From Euryodendron excelsum (taxonomy: Eukaryota > Streptophyta > Magnoliopsida > Ericales > Pentaphylacaceae), in contig CM065378.1 in assembly GCA_033060915.1 (NCBI GenBank), positions 34,774,501-34,838,500 of the forward strand: a DNA stretch of 64,000 bases, in the 5' to 3' direction. Within the stretch, counting starts at the first letter, position 1; every line of letters starts with the position of its first letter. Below, in pieces: positions 19,836 to 31,007 of the stretch. Under the pieces are notes generated by a model that saw nothing but the letters and a program-made list of their open reading frames with translations, had not been told where the DNA came from and searched no databases. The translations under genes and the position numbers were made by a program.

Positions 19836-22800
19836 TGTCGCGCCCTGATTTTTCGCATTCGAAAAAGATAAGTGAAAAAAATACAGTGTTCTCTCGTTAG
19901 AACTCATCCTCCTAGAAGGACGAGTGCAAGTAGGTTTGAATTGAAAATTAATTTGATTAAAAGCTTTTGGAAAAAGGTTTGGAGTCGCCATCTAACTTGA
20001 TTAAGGTGAGTTAAGTCATCTAAAACTAAGCACAATCAGAAGATTACACTTAGGGTTTTTGAAAACTTCCTCAATAGAGGGTTTTTAAGAAAATAGGTTG
20101 TTTGGCAACTTTTGAAAATATTTATGCCTTTTTTGAAAATAACTTAATTTTGGTCTTTGAAAACAGTGATCTAGATTCGGAGGTTGGTTACGTGTAGGAA
20201 AGACGCAATAAACCATCACCCTAGTCTGCCCTTGCGGTACCTACATGTCTATTTACCCTAGGTTCAATCATTAGAGTTTTTGATTAATAAACGTCTAATA
20301 CTATACACTTTAGAAAAGAATTCTTAGAAAGAAGTTTGACATGATGCATGATGAGTAAGTGCAAGAAAAAGACTTGATTTTGAAAATAGATTTGACAAGA
20401 AGATTTGAAGTGATAGATTTGATTTGAAATTGAAAATAGAGATTGGAAAATAGATTTAAGAATTAGAAACTTGAAATAAATTATAGAATTGGAAATTTGA
20501 AAATAGTTATGGAATTGGAAACTTAAGAAAAGTTATGACTGCACCCATGAGGATTGCCTACGTATTCTTTTTTGGGAATCAGGTCAGTCGTAGTTCGGAC
20601 AATAGTCTGATAGAAAATTTGATTTGAAAAGAGTTTGATTTGAAAAATTGAACTTTGATTTGAAATTGACTTGGAAGATTTGAAAAGATTGGACTTTGAT
20701 TTAGAATAGAACTTGGGGATTTGAAATAGACCTTAGAATTGACTTTGAACTTGATTTGGAAACATAGATTTTTTAAAACATTTTGACTGAATTGATGTTT
20801 GAAAAGCCATCTCAGTTTAGAAAAAAAATTTTGGAGAAGAGTTGGAAGCTTCCTAACTCTAGGGTTAGGGTTGACCTAAGGTCTAGACATCCTAGGACTT
20901 AGGGTAATCTAAGGTTGAAGCATGTAATTGAATTAACTTGACTTAAACTTGAAAAGCTTGATTTTAGAAAGTTTGGTTTTGGAAAACCTAGACTTAGTAG
21001 GACTTAGGAAAGACTTGAGGTTTAAGAAAGATTTGATTTGACTTGGAAGGGATTTAGAAAAGATTTGACTTGAATGTTGGATTTGGAAGATTTAGAAAGT
21101 TGGAGTTTAAAAAAAAAAAGATTGGATTTAGGAAATCTCAGATTTAGGAAAGTTTCAAAATAGGAAAGTTCCATTTCAGAAAAGTTTCATTTTAGGGAAG
21201 TTTAAAATAGGAAAGGTTTTGAAATTGAAAATTTTTGAATTTAGAAAGTTTCAGCTTAAGAAAGTTTTGAATTTGGAAAAGTTTCCTTGATAGGAAAGAT
21301 TTGATTAGGTGTGAGAAAGATTTGGAATTTGGAAAGTTTTAGAATTAGGAAAAGTTTGGGTTAGGAAAGATTTGATTTCTTTTTCCTAAAATAAAATATT
21401 GGATTTTATTTCCAAAAGAGATAATTTGATTTTGTTTTCAATTACGAAGGATTTGACTTAGTTTGAAAAAATGGAATATTTGATTTAGTTTCCAAAAATG
21501 GAATATTTGATTTGACATAGAATTAGAAAAGAGAAATTTTGAAAAACTTAGGTTTGGAAAACCATGGTTTTTGTATAAGAAAAGTGATTTTGGAGATCTA
21601 AAATTTGATATAGAAAATAGAGGTTTTGAAAATCTATGTTTTGAGGAAAGATTGCAAATCATGTTTTAGGAGAGAAAATTAGGGTTTCCTAACCATAGCT
21701 CTGGAGCTTGACTTAGGCTTCAAGAAAAAGGGATTTTGAAAAATAGATCTTTTTGGAAAGAGAGATTTTTAGGAAAGAGAGTTTTGGAAAGGACATTTGC
21801 AAAGAGATTTTGGAAAGGGTTTAGAAAACAATGTTGGAAAGAGGATTTGAATGTGAACTTTTATAAGTGTCTAAAAATATCCCACTTTCCTAAAACGATT
21901 CTAACCATGGAGGGATTAGAACCATTCTAGGATTATGGTTTTGAAAATAATAAAGATTTGAAAATATGGATCATGAAAGTCATAGTAAATGTAACACTTT
22001 CCTAAAGCAACCTTAACCACGGAAAGACTAGAATTAACTTAGGATTGTGATTTTGAAAATAAGTTTGGAAAAAGAAGATTTAATGCAAATTTTGAAAACC
22101 ATTTTTGTTGCGAGTTTTGAAAGCAAGTTTTGGAGAGATGCATGATCATGATATGCACAATGCAAATTGGGGTCGTGAACATACAAGGTTAAAAGCTTCA
22201 CCACATAATCAAGGGAGCCGAACCCGCGTGGTCGCCAATTAGACTAAGAGAAAGCCCCCGACACGGTGATTTTCAATAGCCTAATCCTACACATAAACCA
22301 AGGAGTCCCTTGTTTCAAGCATGCAAGAAAGGAGGGAAGAAGATAAGGGATTAAATAGAAGAAAACCCAAATAGGTTAGGAGAGAGAAGAGAGAGGGGGG
22401 AATTGCATAAACGTAAATAGGAAGCCTACCTTGTGTCTTCTTTGCTCTGCTTACTTTATTTGCTTTATTTTGCTTGCTCGCTTGCTTTGTTTTATTTTGG
22501 TTTTTGAGAGCTTACTTTAGTCTTCGAGAGCTTCCAAGTTGTGGCACTTCACGTCTTCAATGGAGGCTTCGGAGGTTTGTATATGAATGTATAAGAATGT
22601 ATAAGAACCAGGGTTAAGTGTATAAGGGCTAGGGTTTGGAGAACCTAGAGAGAGCTAGCATTTGGAAGGGCTTTGAGCTTTGTATATCGAACAATAAAGT
22701 TTTTGGACTATGTTTGTGGACCCTTTTCACACTGAAGGAGACTCTATATTTATAGACAGAAGAGTGAACTGGCATCTGCTGTAGTGGCGCCAGGCAAAAC

Positions 22801-24399
22801 TTTACGCTGGCGCCAGGCCATTTTTTGACTAGTGGCGCTAGCCACTTAGGAAACTTTTAAGGTCGGCAAGCAATGTATCTTTCAAAGATTTGGGTGCATG
22901 TACTAGTGACTATCATGCAACTTTTACCCTGCCTTTACTAGAAGTGACTCCGAAAAGTCCGGGAATGATTTAAAGGGCTGAGAATGGCTCAAAGGGCCGA
23001 AAAGGGACAAGAACCCTTAAAATAGTATTTCGAGGGTAGTAGACTTGAAAAATAATGTCAGGATGTGTTGGAAGGGTTGACAGGGCCATTAGGGGCAAAA
23101 CGGTCAATCGGGCTGGAAAGCTGCCGGGATGGACTTGGAATGACCCGGAAGAAGGCTTGAGGCTTGGAAATATTAGCTAAAATGTTTTACGAGGTTGCCG
23201 GTTTGATACTCAGAGCTGGCGTGGTTTGGCAAAGGCGACCGTCCCATTAGGGGCAAAATGGTCATTTTATATCGGGCTTTCCGAAATTAATTCGGAATGA
23301 TCCTAAAATGCATCGGAAGGTCGGGGATAGTATCAGAAGCATTCCTGGGAGATTACCAGTTTGATACCCAAAGCCGGTGTGGTTCCCCGAGCGCCTGGCT
23401 ATTTAGGGACAAAATGGTCATTTTGACCATGGGGTCTCAGAATGGGCCCGAAATTGACTGGAAGGCACCTAATCATACTGAATTATCTTTATGACAATCT
23501 TGGAAGGGTAGAATTACCATTTTGAGGACTTAGGTACTTTTTTGAAAAAGCATGCCGAAAAGCCCAAAGGGCAGTTTGGTCATTTTTCATCGAAGTGGAC
23601 TAGCAGGCACTGGTGTTGACTTAGGTTTTAAGCGTTTTCGTCACTCTAAAGGTTTGTGACGAGTTGATTTGCAAAGGCATCCTATCCTTTGGTAAACGTG
23701 TCATGGCCAAGAGGCGTGTTCAGTCTTGTGACATAGGGGGTTTATTGGCAATTCGCGATGTTGACCTGTTTGCGAGTTTTTCTGCCACTTTGACGGTTGC
23801 GAAGTTTGCAAGTATTTTCGTTAGTCTAACGGGTCGCGATCATTCCAAAGACTACCTAATCTCAAAAAGCTGCTAGGTGGACTTATCGCCTAAGGAATCA
23901 ACTTTCTCGAAAGGCGTACTGAAATGGACATTCTTCATTGGCAAGTTAACAAGTGCCAAAAGTGGACCGTTCTACCATTTTGGAGACTTGGGGTCTCACC
24001 CTGGTCGACGGGTTTGAAGGGACTTACAGTTCTGAAGATTTTCTAAGAAAACGTGCCAAACTAGATGGTCTTATCGTCTGATGGATTAACTTTCTCGAAA
24101 GACGTACCAAACTTGATTTCAACTAGAACTGGACCAGAATTTGATTTTGATCTTGGAATTGAGATTGAAACAGGGACTTACTGTTTTCGAGAAAACGTGC
24201 CCATTGGAATTGGACCGAACAATGCCTTAAGGATATTTTGGTCATCTCGCCTCTATTTAGGCCCAATGGGCTCACGAAGCGATTGATTGACTAGATTTTG
24301 TTTGGAAAGCTAGTTTGAACTAGAATATGTCTATATTGATTTGAACTCAAGTCTGGATGGACTGGAGGCTGTCGAGCGAGCAAAAATAGGGTGCTTACA
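19836..24399 (-). mobile_element. 3' LTR of T3 (4.56 kb)
   Basis: Plus-strand reading starts TGTCGCGCCC and ends TGCTTACA. It carries the family's parts in reverse: conserved end, purine-rich tract, two hairpins (about 21885-21940 and 21990-22050), TATA box, GGCGCC modules and U3 repeats. It is close to the LTR at 55224 by eye, as expected of a 5'/3' pair. Confidence 0.88.
22747..22754 (-). promoter_or_regulatory. TATA box of the T3 3' LTR
   Basis: TATTTATA on the plus strand is TATAAATA on the minus strand. On the minus strand it follows GGCGCC-type modules (22795-22845), as in the plus-strand LTRs. Confidence 0.6.
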
Positions 24400-24415
24400 A
24401 CTGCCCCTCTTTTTA
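24400..24415 (-). other. Polypurine tract of T3
   Basis: The complement of ACTGCCCCTCTTTTTA is a purine run abutting the LTR start at 24399. Position and sequence agree with T1 and T4. Confidence 0.8.
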
Positions 24416-24599
24416 TGTCTTCACTTGTTGAAGACAAAAAACGATAGAGTAAGAGTCTCACGTTGACTGTGAGGCGGTTGGAAGGACAAACTTTGAAGAT
24501 TTTTTGAAAACTGGAGTTTGAAAATGGATATTTGGCCCAAAGGGTGTTCGAAATTGAGTTTTAGCAGGAAATAGGCAGAACTACCTGGAATTGGAAACT

Positions 24600-24658
24600 G
24601 GTGCCACTAGTAGTGGCGCCCTTGTTAAATTTGCATTGGCACCACAGCTAGTGGCGCC
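24600..24658 (+). promoter_or_regulatory. GGCGCC palindromes of the T3 antisense promoter
   Basis: Two near-palindromes, GGTGCCACTAG...TAGTGGCGCC at 24600-24620 and GGCACCACAG...TAGTGGCGCC at 24638-24658, lie just upstream of the presumed first exon. The same modules precede the LTR TATA box. Confidence 0.5.
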
Positions 24659-24858
24659 AAGCCTAGGATCAAAACCAACAAACTGCTGGTTCGATGTTTT
24701 GCGGAATTTGAATGCTTTTTCGAAGATTTGAGAGCTCTTACAAGGAAATTGACTTGAACATTGAAGGAAAGCTTCCTAGGGACTAAGGGTTGCTAGAAGT
24801 AGTCACCGTCGCTGGAAAAGTCGCCAGAAGAGAAAATTTCGCCGGACAACTCTAAGAG
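24659..24858 (+). other. Putative non-coding first exon of the T3 antisense gene
   Basis: Sequence between the palindromic modules and the donor AG|GTGAGT after 24858. Its last part (GTCGCCAGAAGAG, GCCGGACAAC) is kept in T2 and, in reverse, in T1 and T4. The transcript start is not visible. Confidence 0.4.
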
Positions 24859-26379
24859 GTGAGTTTTTTTGTTTTGTGTTGATTTTGACATGTAGAATTC
24901 CATTTGAGTTATGAGAACAATGAAAATTAATGTTTTGAACGCTCTAGTGAAGTTATTTTGTTGTTTTAATGCTTGTTTGATTTAGTTAGAGTAATTTTGC
25001 ATGATTATGTAAAGGGGGTTTTTGCATGAATTAGGGGTTTATCCCTATAGCTTTGGGTATTGAGCTTTTTGGCTAGATTTTTATCCCATGTGCCTTAGAA
25101 AAATGTGTTTAACAGTCGTGTGAAGTTTCATGAATTTTTGAAAACTCGGTGAATTTTTTATTTTTAAAAAATAGAAAAATACTTTAAAAAATAGGAAAAA
25201 TTAAGAAAATTTCAGAAATTGATGGAATTATTAAATTTTAATATTTAGAAAAATATGAGAGCATTGTAGAAAATATTTGAAATGGTCTTGAGAAATTTTG
25301 CAGCAACTTTGGAACCCATGGGTTGTTTTTGAAAAATAAAACATGTCTTTTGAAAATTTAGAAATCTTGATAACGTGTACGAGTATTATTGTTATGTGAT
25401 TGTGATGTTGTGAAGTGCATGGTTTACTTTTCCTGCTAGTGTAGTGAGCGTTGTAGGAACCATTTTTAAGCGAAACTCTGTCGAAGTTTTTTGAAATTCA
25501 AAAGAGAGTTGGAAAAGTTTTAGAATAAAATCTTTTTGAAGGAAAAATATATAAAACCATTGAGGGGGAGGCCTTATGGGTAAAGAAGGTCCCGAAAAAC
25601 TCGGAGGAGCCTAAAACTATTGGGAGAAATATTTAGGAAGACTTTTTGAAAATGAAATTTTGAAGAAAAACTGCTAAGAAAAATTTTTTTTGGAAAATTT
25701 GAAAATGGATTTTGACTTTGGGAAACTCGGGAATAGAAATTTCAGAAGATTTGAAAACTTACGAAATTTTAATTTTGAAGAAGACTTTTCGAAGGAGGAA
25801 GATTTAAAGCCTTGATTGGAATAGAACTCTTTTGGAGTAAAAACTTATGATGGACTTTGATGGGAAAATTTTGAGATTTAAATTTGAAAGTCAACTTTGA
25901 ATTAAAAATCATTTTGAAATTTTGGAACAAAATGTGTAGAAATTTTGTTTTGACCTAAAATTTGAAAGCCAAATGTTTAGAAAATTCATTTTGACTCGAA
26001 ATTGAAAATCTTTTGAAAGCAAAATGTATAGGAAATTCATTTTGGTTCGAGAGTTTTGAATTTTTTCCTTTTAAAAGACAAAATGTATAGGAAATTCATT
26101 TTGACTTGAAGCTGGAATTTTTAAAATCAAAATATGTAGGAGATTCATTTTGACTCGACAATTGAAATTTTTCCTTTTAAAAGACAATGTATAGGAAATT
26201 CATTTTTACTTGAAACAGGAATTTTTTTAAAATCAAAATGTGTAAGAAATTCATTTTGACTTATCATTTGAAATTTTTTGTTTTTATTGTTTCCCTTTCT
26301 TCCTTTTCTTACTTCTTATCTCTTTTAACTTTTTGAGCTATACTTACCATATATCGACATTCTTACCTTTGATCTTTAG
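24859..26379 (+). other. Putative intron of the T3 antisense gene
   Basis: Donor GTGAGT at 24859, acceptor CTTTAG ending at 26379. From about 25920 to 26270 a unit of about 60 bp with AAAATGTRTAGGAAATTCATTT recurs five or more times, which explains why this intron is longer than in T1 and T4. Confidence 0.5.
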
Positions 26380-26380
26380 G

Positions 26381-27569
26381 ATGTCAGATGCGATTTTGAG
26401 TCGATTGAGAGCTTGGCATGACAATTATCTCCCAAATGAGTGAGATATCTTTCGTTGGTCCTTTGGTCGGGTGGCTTCACTCCTGTCAGTGTAGCTTATT
26501 CCAAGATTCATGGAGACATTAATTCCCCTTTTGGTAACCTAGCTTGTCTCTTTTCCGATTCGGAGAGTGCGAGCTTACCCCCACTCCTCACAAGTATGGT
26601 CTTCTCCTTAGCTTCCGAGATGATTTTGCTGCATCACGGCTGTCTCATCCCAACTTGGACTCCGGCGAGCAGTTCTTTCGTTTACCTTTCTGCCCCAGTT
26701 TTCTTGCATTCCAGTGGAGTTCATATTTTCCTGCCTTGAGTTTATGACAGGTGTGAGGGCTCATTCGAATGATTTGCATACTTCTCATGATTGGTTTGTT
26801 TCTCGTATAGTTGCTCTAGCTCTGCTTCTTCTGAACTTCTTGATGTTTCCATGAGGAGATGATTTGGTTGATTGTCGATTATGTGCATTGCTCGCCAGGG
26901 TTCATAAGGGGCACTCTTATGCTCCCATGGTTGTGGGGGAGACCTTTGTGAGCCTTACTAGATTTAAGCAGAGGGTTTATGCTCATTCTCGGGGATGTGT
27001 TACGCTCTTCCAGCTTTGGGCTATTGGGCATTTATTTATTTCTCCTCTATTCCAGCATACATGGTATCCTAACTTGACCATATACGCTCCTTGGTGAGAA
27101 CTCAGAGAGCTATGGCGAATGATGAGAGGTTCTTACGGACTGTTGCGGCTTACGCTAACTACCTTTTGGAGCATGAGATCGGGCACGAACAGGTGGTATA
27201 CAGGTATTACATGATCGGTTGAGGGCAAGAGACACTAAGCTAACTTCCTTAGAGATACAGCTAGTAGTGGCCAGATCGACACACGATAGCCTACACTTGA
27301 GGTGCCCAAACGTTTCCACTTTGCTGGAGGATGATATTGTTGATATTCAATCTTTGCGAGAGACCATGGTGTCCCTTACCCGGGAGAGGGATATGCTTCT
27401 AGTCAGATGTGCAGACTACGAGTGGGGTCAGCTTAAATCATCGACTGTTGGTACTTCTTTGAGTGCTCCTCTTGCGAGTGGCGAGCCAGTTGATCTCTCC
27501 CTAGTTAACTCCTCTTCTGATGATGATGGAGAGCGATATATTTTTGCCCCTCGCTCCAAGATTTATTGA
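26381..27569 (+). pseudogene. T3 antisense DUF7745-like gene, exon 2, degenerate
   Basis: The ATG at 26381 starts a product similar to the T4 copy: M-S-D-A-I-L-S-R-L-R-A-W-H. A TGA appears about 20 codons in and further stops and frameshifts follow. Later blocks are clear in other frames: F-R-F-G-E-C-E-L-T-P-T (26544 on), C-R-L-C-A-L-L-A followed by G-H-S-Y-A-P-M-V-V-G-E-T-F-V-S (26864 on), and an intact C-terminal end (27219-27569). That end holds a heptad-rich region (L-T-S-L-E-I-Q-L, S-L-R-E-T-M) and the acidic tail S-S-S-D-D-D-G-E-R-Y-I-F-A-P. The middle part present in T4 (41100-41900) is mostly missing around 27190-27220. Confidence 0.7.
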
Positions 27570-30373
27570 TTCTCCTTTTTGTTTGACGCTCTGACTGAGT
27601 TATTGTCCTGAAAGGGGAACCTTTGTTTCTTTTAGCCTTAACTTGGACTAATTCGGAGAATTATTTTTGAGACACCTTCTGACTTTCTCACTATTGCTTT
27701 CATACTTGTGACTTCTAGGAATGCTCATGCCTCGAATTATCTCTTACGCCCCAGCCCCCCCAACCCCCTTTTTGTTTTTGCTATTTTTACTACTGGCACC
27801 CGTGAGGGTTTTCACTAGTCCCAACTCTGTTATTTTTGCACCTAGGTGCCTTTACAAGTTTTCACCAAGGTCGACAATTTTGTATCTTGCCACATCCTTA
27901 CTCTTTTACCTACAGCACCCTTTCGGGTTTTTACCGCATCCTCGAGAATATGTTTATCTTCTTTTTTTTTTTAGCTCCTTTTTGTGCTTTGCTTCGTTCC
28001 TTATTCTCTATTTCAGAGAGAGAAAGACATAAAGCAAGTTTTTATGCAAAAACAGTTTATTTATACCAATTCTAAAAATGCATAGCTAAATGGGTGAATG
28101 CATATTATACTTTTCGATGAATGCACATATGGGAATGGAATTGAATACATATCATACTTTTTGACGAATGTATATACATAAATAAAATTGAGTGCATGTC
28201 CTTTTTTTTTTAACGAATGCATGAATAGATTCAAACTACACAGAAATTTAATGGATATACAAGTTATACATGTCATGGATGCATTAGTACTACACGTACA
28301 TAGGCTATTTATATTGACTGTCCCAGGATTGCCCTAGGGCTCATACTCTCAGGATTCTGTTTCCCTTCCAGGATTCTAACCCATTCAGTTTTGTCCCATT
28401 CTTATCGGGGTGGATAGCATTTGCACCATTCTCCAGGAATCTTGACCTTTTGGTTTGCTATCATATCCCTACTTTCTACAAGGTTGCTATTTGGGGTCTT
28501 TCTAATCTCACTTGGTTTTCTCTCTCAGATTTCTAAAATGCCACCATGGCTTAAAGACAACTTGCATGCCCTTTGCAGAGCAATAAACAATTAGGCCCTC
28601 AATCTAAGAAAGCTTCTTTTAAGACCGTATTGTAGGCTGAGTTTAGGGGTTGTAAGAAACAAAAGGATATTTAGGCTCAAAGATTTTCTTTTAGTGAACT
28701 GTTTAAACCAGAAACATCTAAGCACACTTTAGAACATGAGATTGTCTCTGTATTCCTCCTTAGTTCTCCTTTCTCATCCTACTTGTCTTGGTATTGTTCA
28801 GGGTTATTTAGACTAAGCAATTTTCTTTGATCAGAGAGGACTTTAATTTGGATCATAATGTAGGCTAGGTTAAGGGGTTTATGAATGAAAGGGTATAAAG
28901 GCTCAAAAGTATCACTTGTGGGATTTCAAAAGACCAATGATCACCTTTGACAATTTAACTTCCATTCACTGCTTTCTTATTTCCATCATACTTTTGTTGT
29001 TCTTCTAGGCTGCTTTCTGCTTTCTAATTTAAGATTTTTTTTTCATCAAGAAATTTGTTGCTAAGTTGACTTTTGGGGATGCCAACTTTTTCATTTATAT
29101 TTTGGGATGACAATATCCTCTTTTGAAGATCACCACGAACACAATATCTTTTTTATTAGAGACGCCTTTGACGCCATAACTTTTTGAAAATCACCATTTT
29201 CAACATTGCTCATTATATCTTCTTGGAAATCACCATTTCCATCATTGTTCATTAGTTCCTACTTATGACTTTTGCCTTAACTCAGCGTGGGCGATGACCA
29301 TCTGGTCAGTTTTCTTGAGAAATTGTAACCGGCTAAAGTGGGCTTTGGAAATGAATTTTTTGTGTATGGTAGCAGAATTGAGGGCCTCTCATCATTTCGA
29401 ATTGAATTGCTTAGTCCATAAAGCCTTTATACAAAATTTAGACAATATTTCTAAAAACAAAATGGTGTATTTCTGCCAGTAACCCCTATATATTTTATTG
29501 AATCAACTACTCTTTGATTAACCCAATGTGGGAGATGGTTCTTGATTTGGGGATATCTGAATAGAAATCACTTACGACTCTAGTGGGCTGAGGAAGGAGT
29601 AGTGGTTATTTCTTATTGGATAGATAGAACAATGGCTTCTCACCATTAAGAACTCAGCTGCCCATCGATTAGCCAGGATATCATTCGAGTGTCGCCTTTT
29701 CCATAAAAATCCGTACCTCTTTGTTGAGACTGTCTTCCTCCTATCTCTCATTCTCTCTTTGTCTCTCGAAGGTTTTAACCCCTTTTAAATGGGTTACCCA
29801 TGCTATCCTATCCTTCAAGTCAAGTCATTACAAAATAGAAAAGAATCCCTAAAAGTAATAATCATCACAAGAGTATGAGACAAAGGGAATAAACTGAGAC
29901 CTATCTCTTTTTCATTTCAAATTATGAATGCATGGCATGCGATGTTTGTTTAAAAAAGATATGCAAGAAAAGAAAGATGGAAAGAAAATAGATGAATTTT
30001 GTGAAAACCTCCATTTTTTGTGAGCCTTTTGGTTAGAACCTTCAATAGAGTTTTGGGCTCATGACGCAATCCTCCATGCTCCAATTCCCGTGTATTTCAT
30101 CTGATTATACGGGGGTGGCTAGGCTTGAGGGTTGGATGCAGTGGCAACAAGGTGCCAAGGTGATGACTGAGAGAGAGACATCTTGTGGATGAATGGTCCA
30201 CCCCTTTTTATTCTTCTAAGGGGCTCATGCCTCTTCCAACAATTGGTTCCATCCTCATATGAATTATGAACGGGATGGGATGCAGGAAGGATTCCACGAG
30301 TTCAATTATGCTTTTTGACTTGGAAAAAGAAAGAGAGAAAAATATAGTACAGTGGCATGTGGAGTTGGAGATT
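27570..30373. repeat. Non-coding spacer of T3
   Basis: This is the reverse complement of the spacer in T1 (641-3010) and T4 (38928-40919). The first 150 bp are also kept in T4 (40640-40780, reverse), as expected of a 3' untranslated region of the antisense gene. A 47-48 bp repeat with GAATRCATAT lies at about 28095-28240. CCCACTTTAG and CCCAATGTGGG-type remnants of the 220-bp units lie around 29280-29540. No gene is supported. Confidence 0.55.
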
Positions 30374-31007
30374 TTATGCGATGCATGTTCTATGGAGGTT
30401 CCTTTTTTTTAGGGAATTTAGGCAAGATGTTAAGCCTATTTTGGAGGGGGTTTTGCCCCTTATGCAATATAATACCTCTTCAGCATGAGCCGGTTGATGT
30501 TTCTTTATTCGGGTAATCCCACCTCTATGGATGGAGAGAGATTTGGGGCCTTTCTTGAGATATGGTTCTATGCATGCCAATGAACCCTTAGGTTTAAGGA
30601 ACCCTTAGGAGTTTTGGTAGGTTCGACTCGATTAACATGAGATCGGATTGCTCCTTTCTCTCTACAGTTTGATTAGATGAATGAGAATGAAATGACTTTA
30701 AGTTTCTTGGCACTCTTGTCTTGGAATGGATATGGGAGGATGAGCATAATAGAAGTGAAAGTGTGAGCAGTATGATGATAATAAATGAATGGTTTAGAAA
30801 AAACCCACCTTTTTGTCTTGCTTCTGTCTTCGGTTCTCTTGGTACTTGGAGATGAGGAGGGGAAGGATAGAAGACAAGAAACGAAAGATAAGTTAGTGCC
30901 TTGATTTAAAAACTTTTATGCAATGCATGTCCTAGGAGTGCCCCTGCTTGAGAGGGAGACTAAGCATAATGTATTGACTCACTTTTGGAGATAGGGGGTT
31001 TGCCCCC
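30374..31007 (-). repeat. Second leader segment of T3 and gag-less junction
   Basis: On the minus strand 30600-30374 repeats the leader motif that also occurs at about 54250-54150 in the same element, so T3 carries a leader duplication. It encodes a 68-codon frame (30374-30580) like that of T1 at 31-234. From 30620 to 31000 the sequence matches the T4 leader just before gag (37510-37650), but no gag follows. The T4 insertion point is 31007/31008. Confidence 0.55.
31003..31007 (+). repeat. Target-site duplication of T4, left copy
   Basis: CCCCC directly before the T4 5' LTR matches CCCCC at 53876-53880 after its 3' LTR. Removing T4 and one copy joins sequence that matches an undisturbed relative. 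Confidence 0.85.

Noticed and set aside
28061..28276. Minus-strand open frame of 71 codons with repeated sequence
   Set aside because: It reads through a 47-48 bp AT-rich tandem repeat in the T3 spacer and is not kept in T1 or T4.
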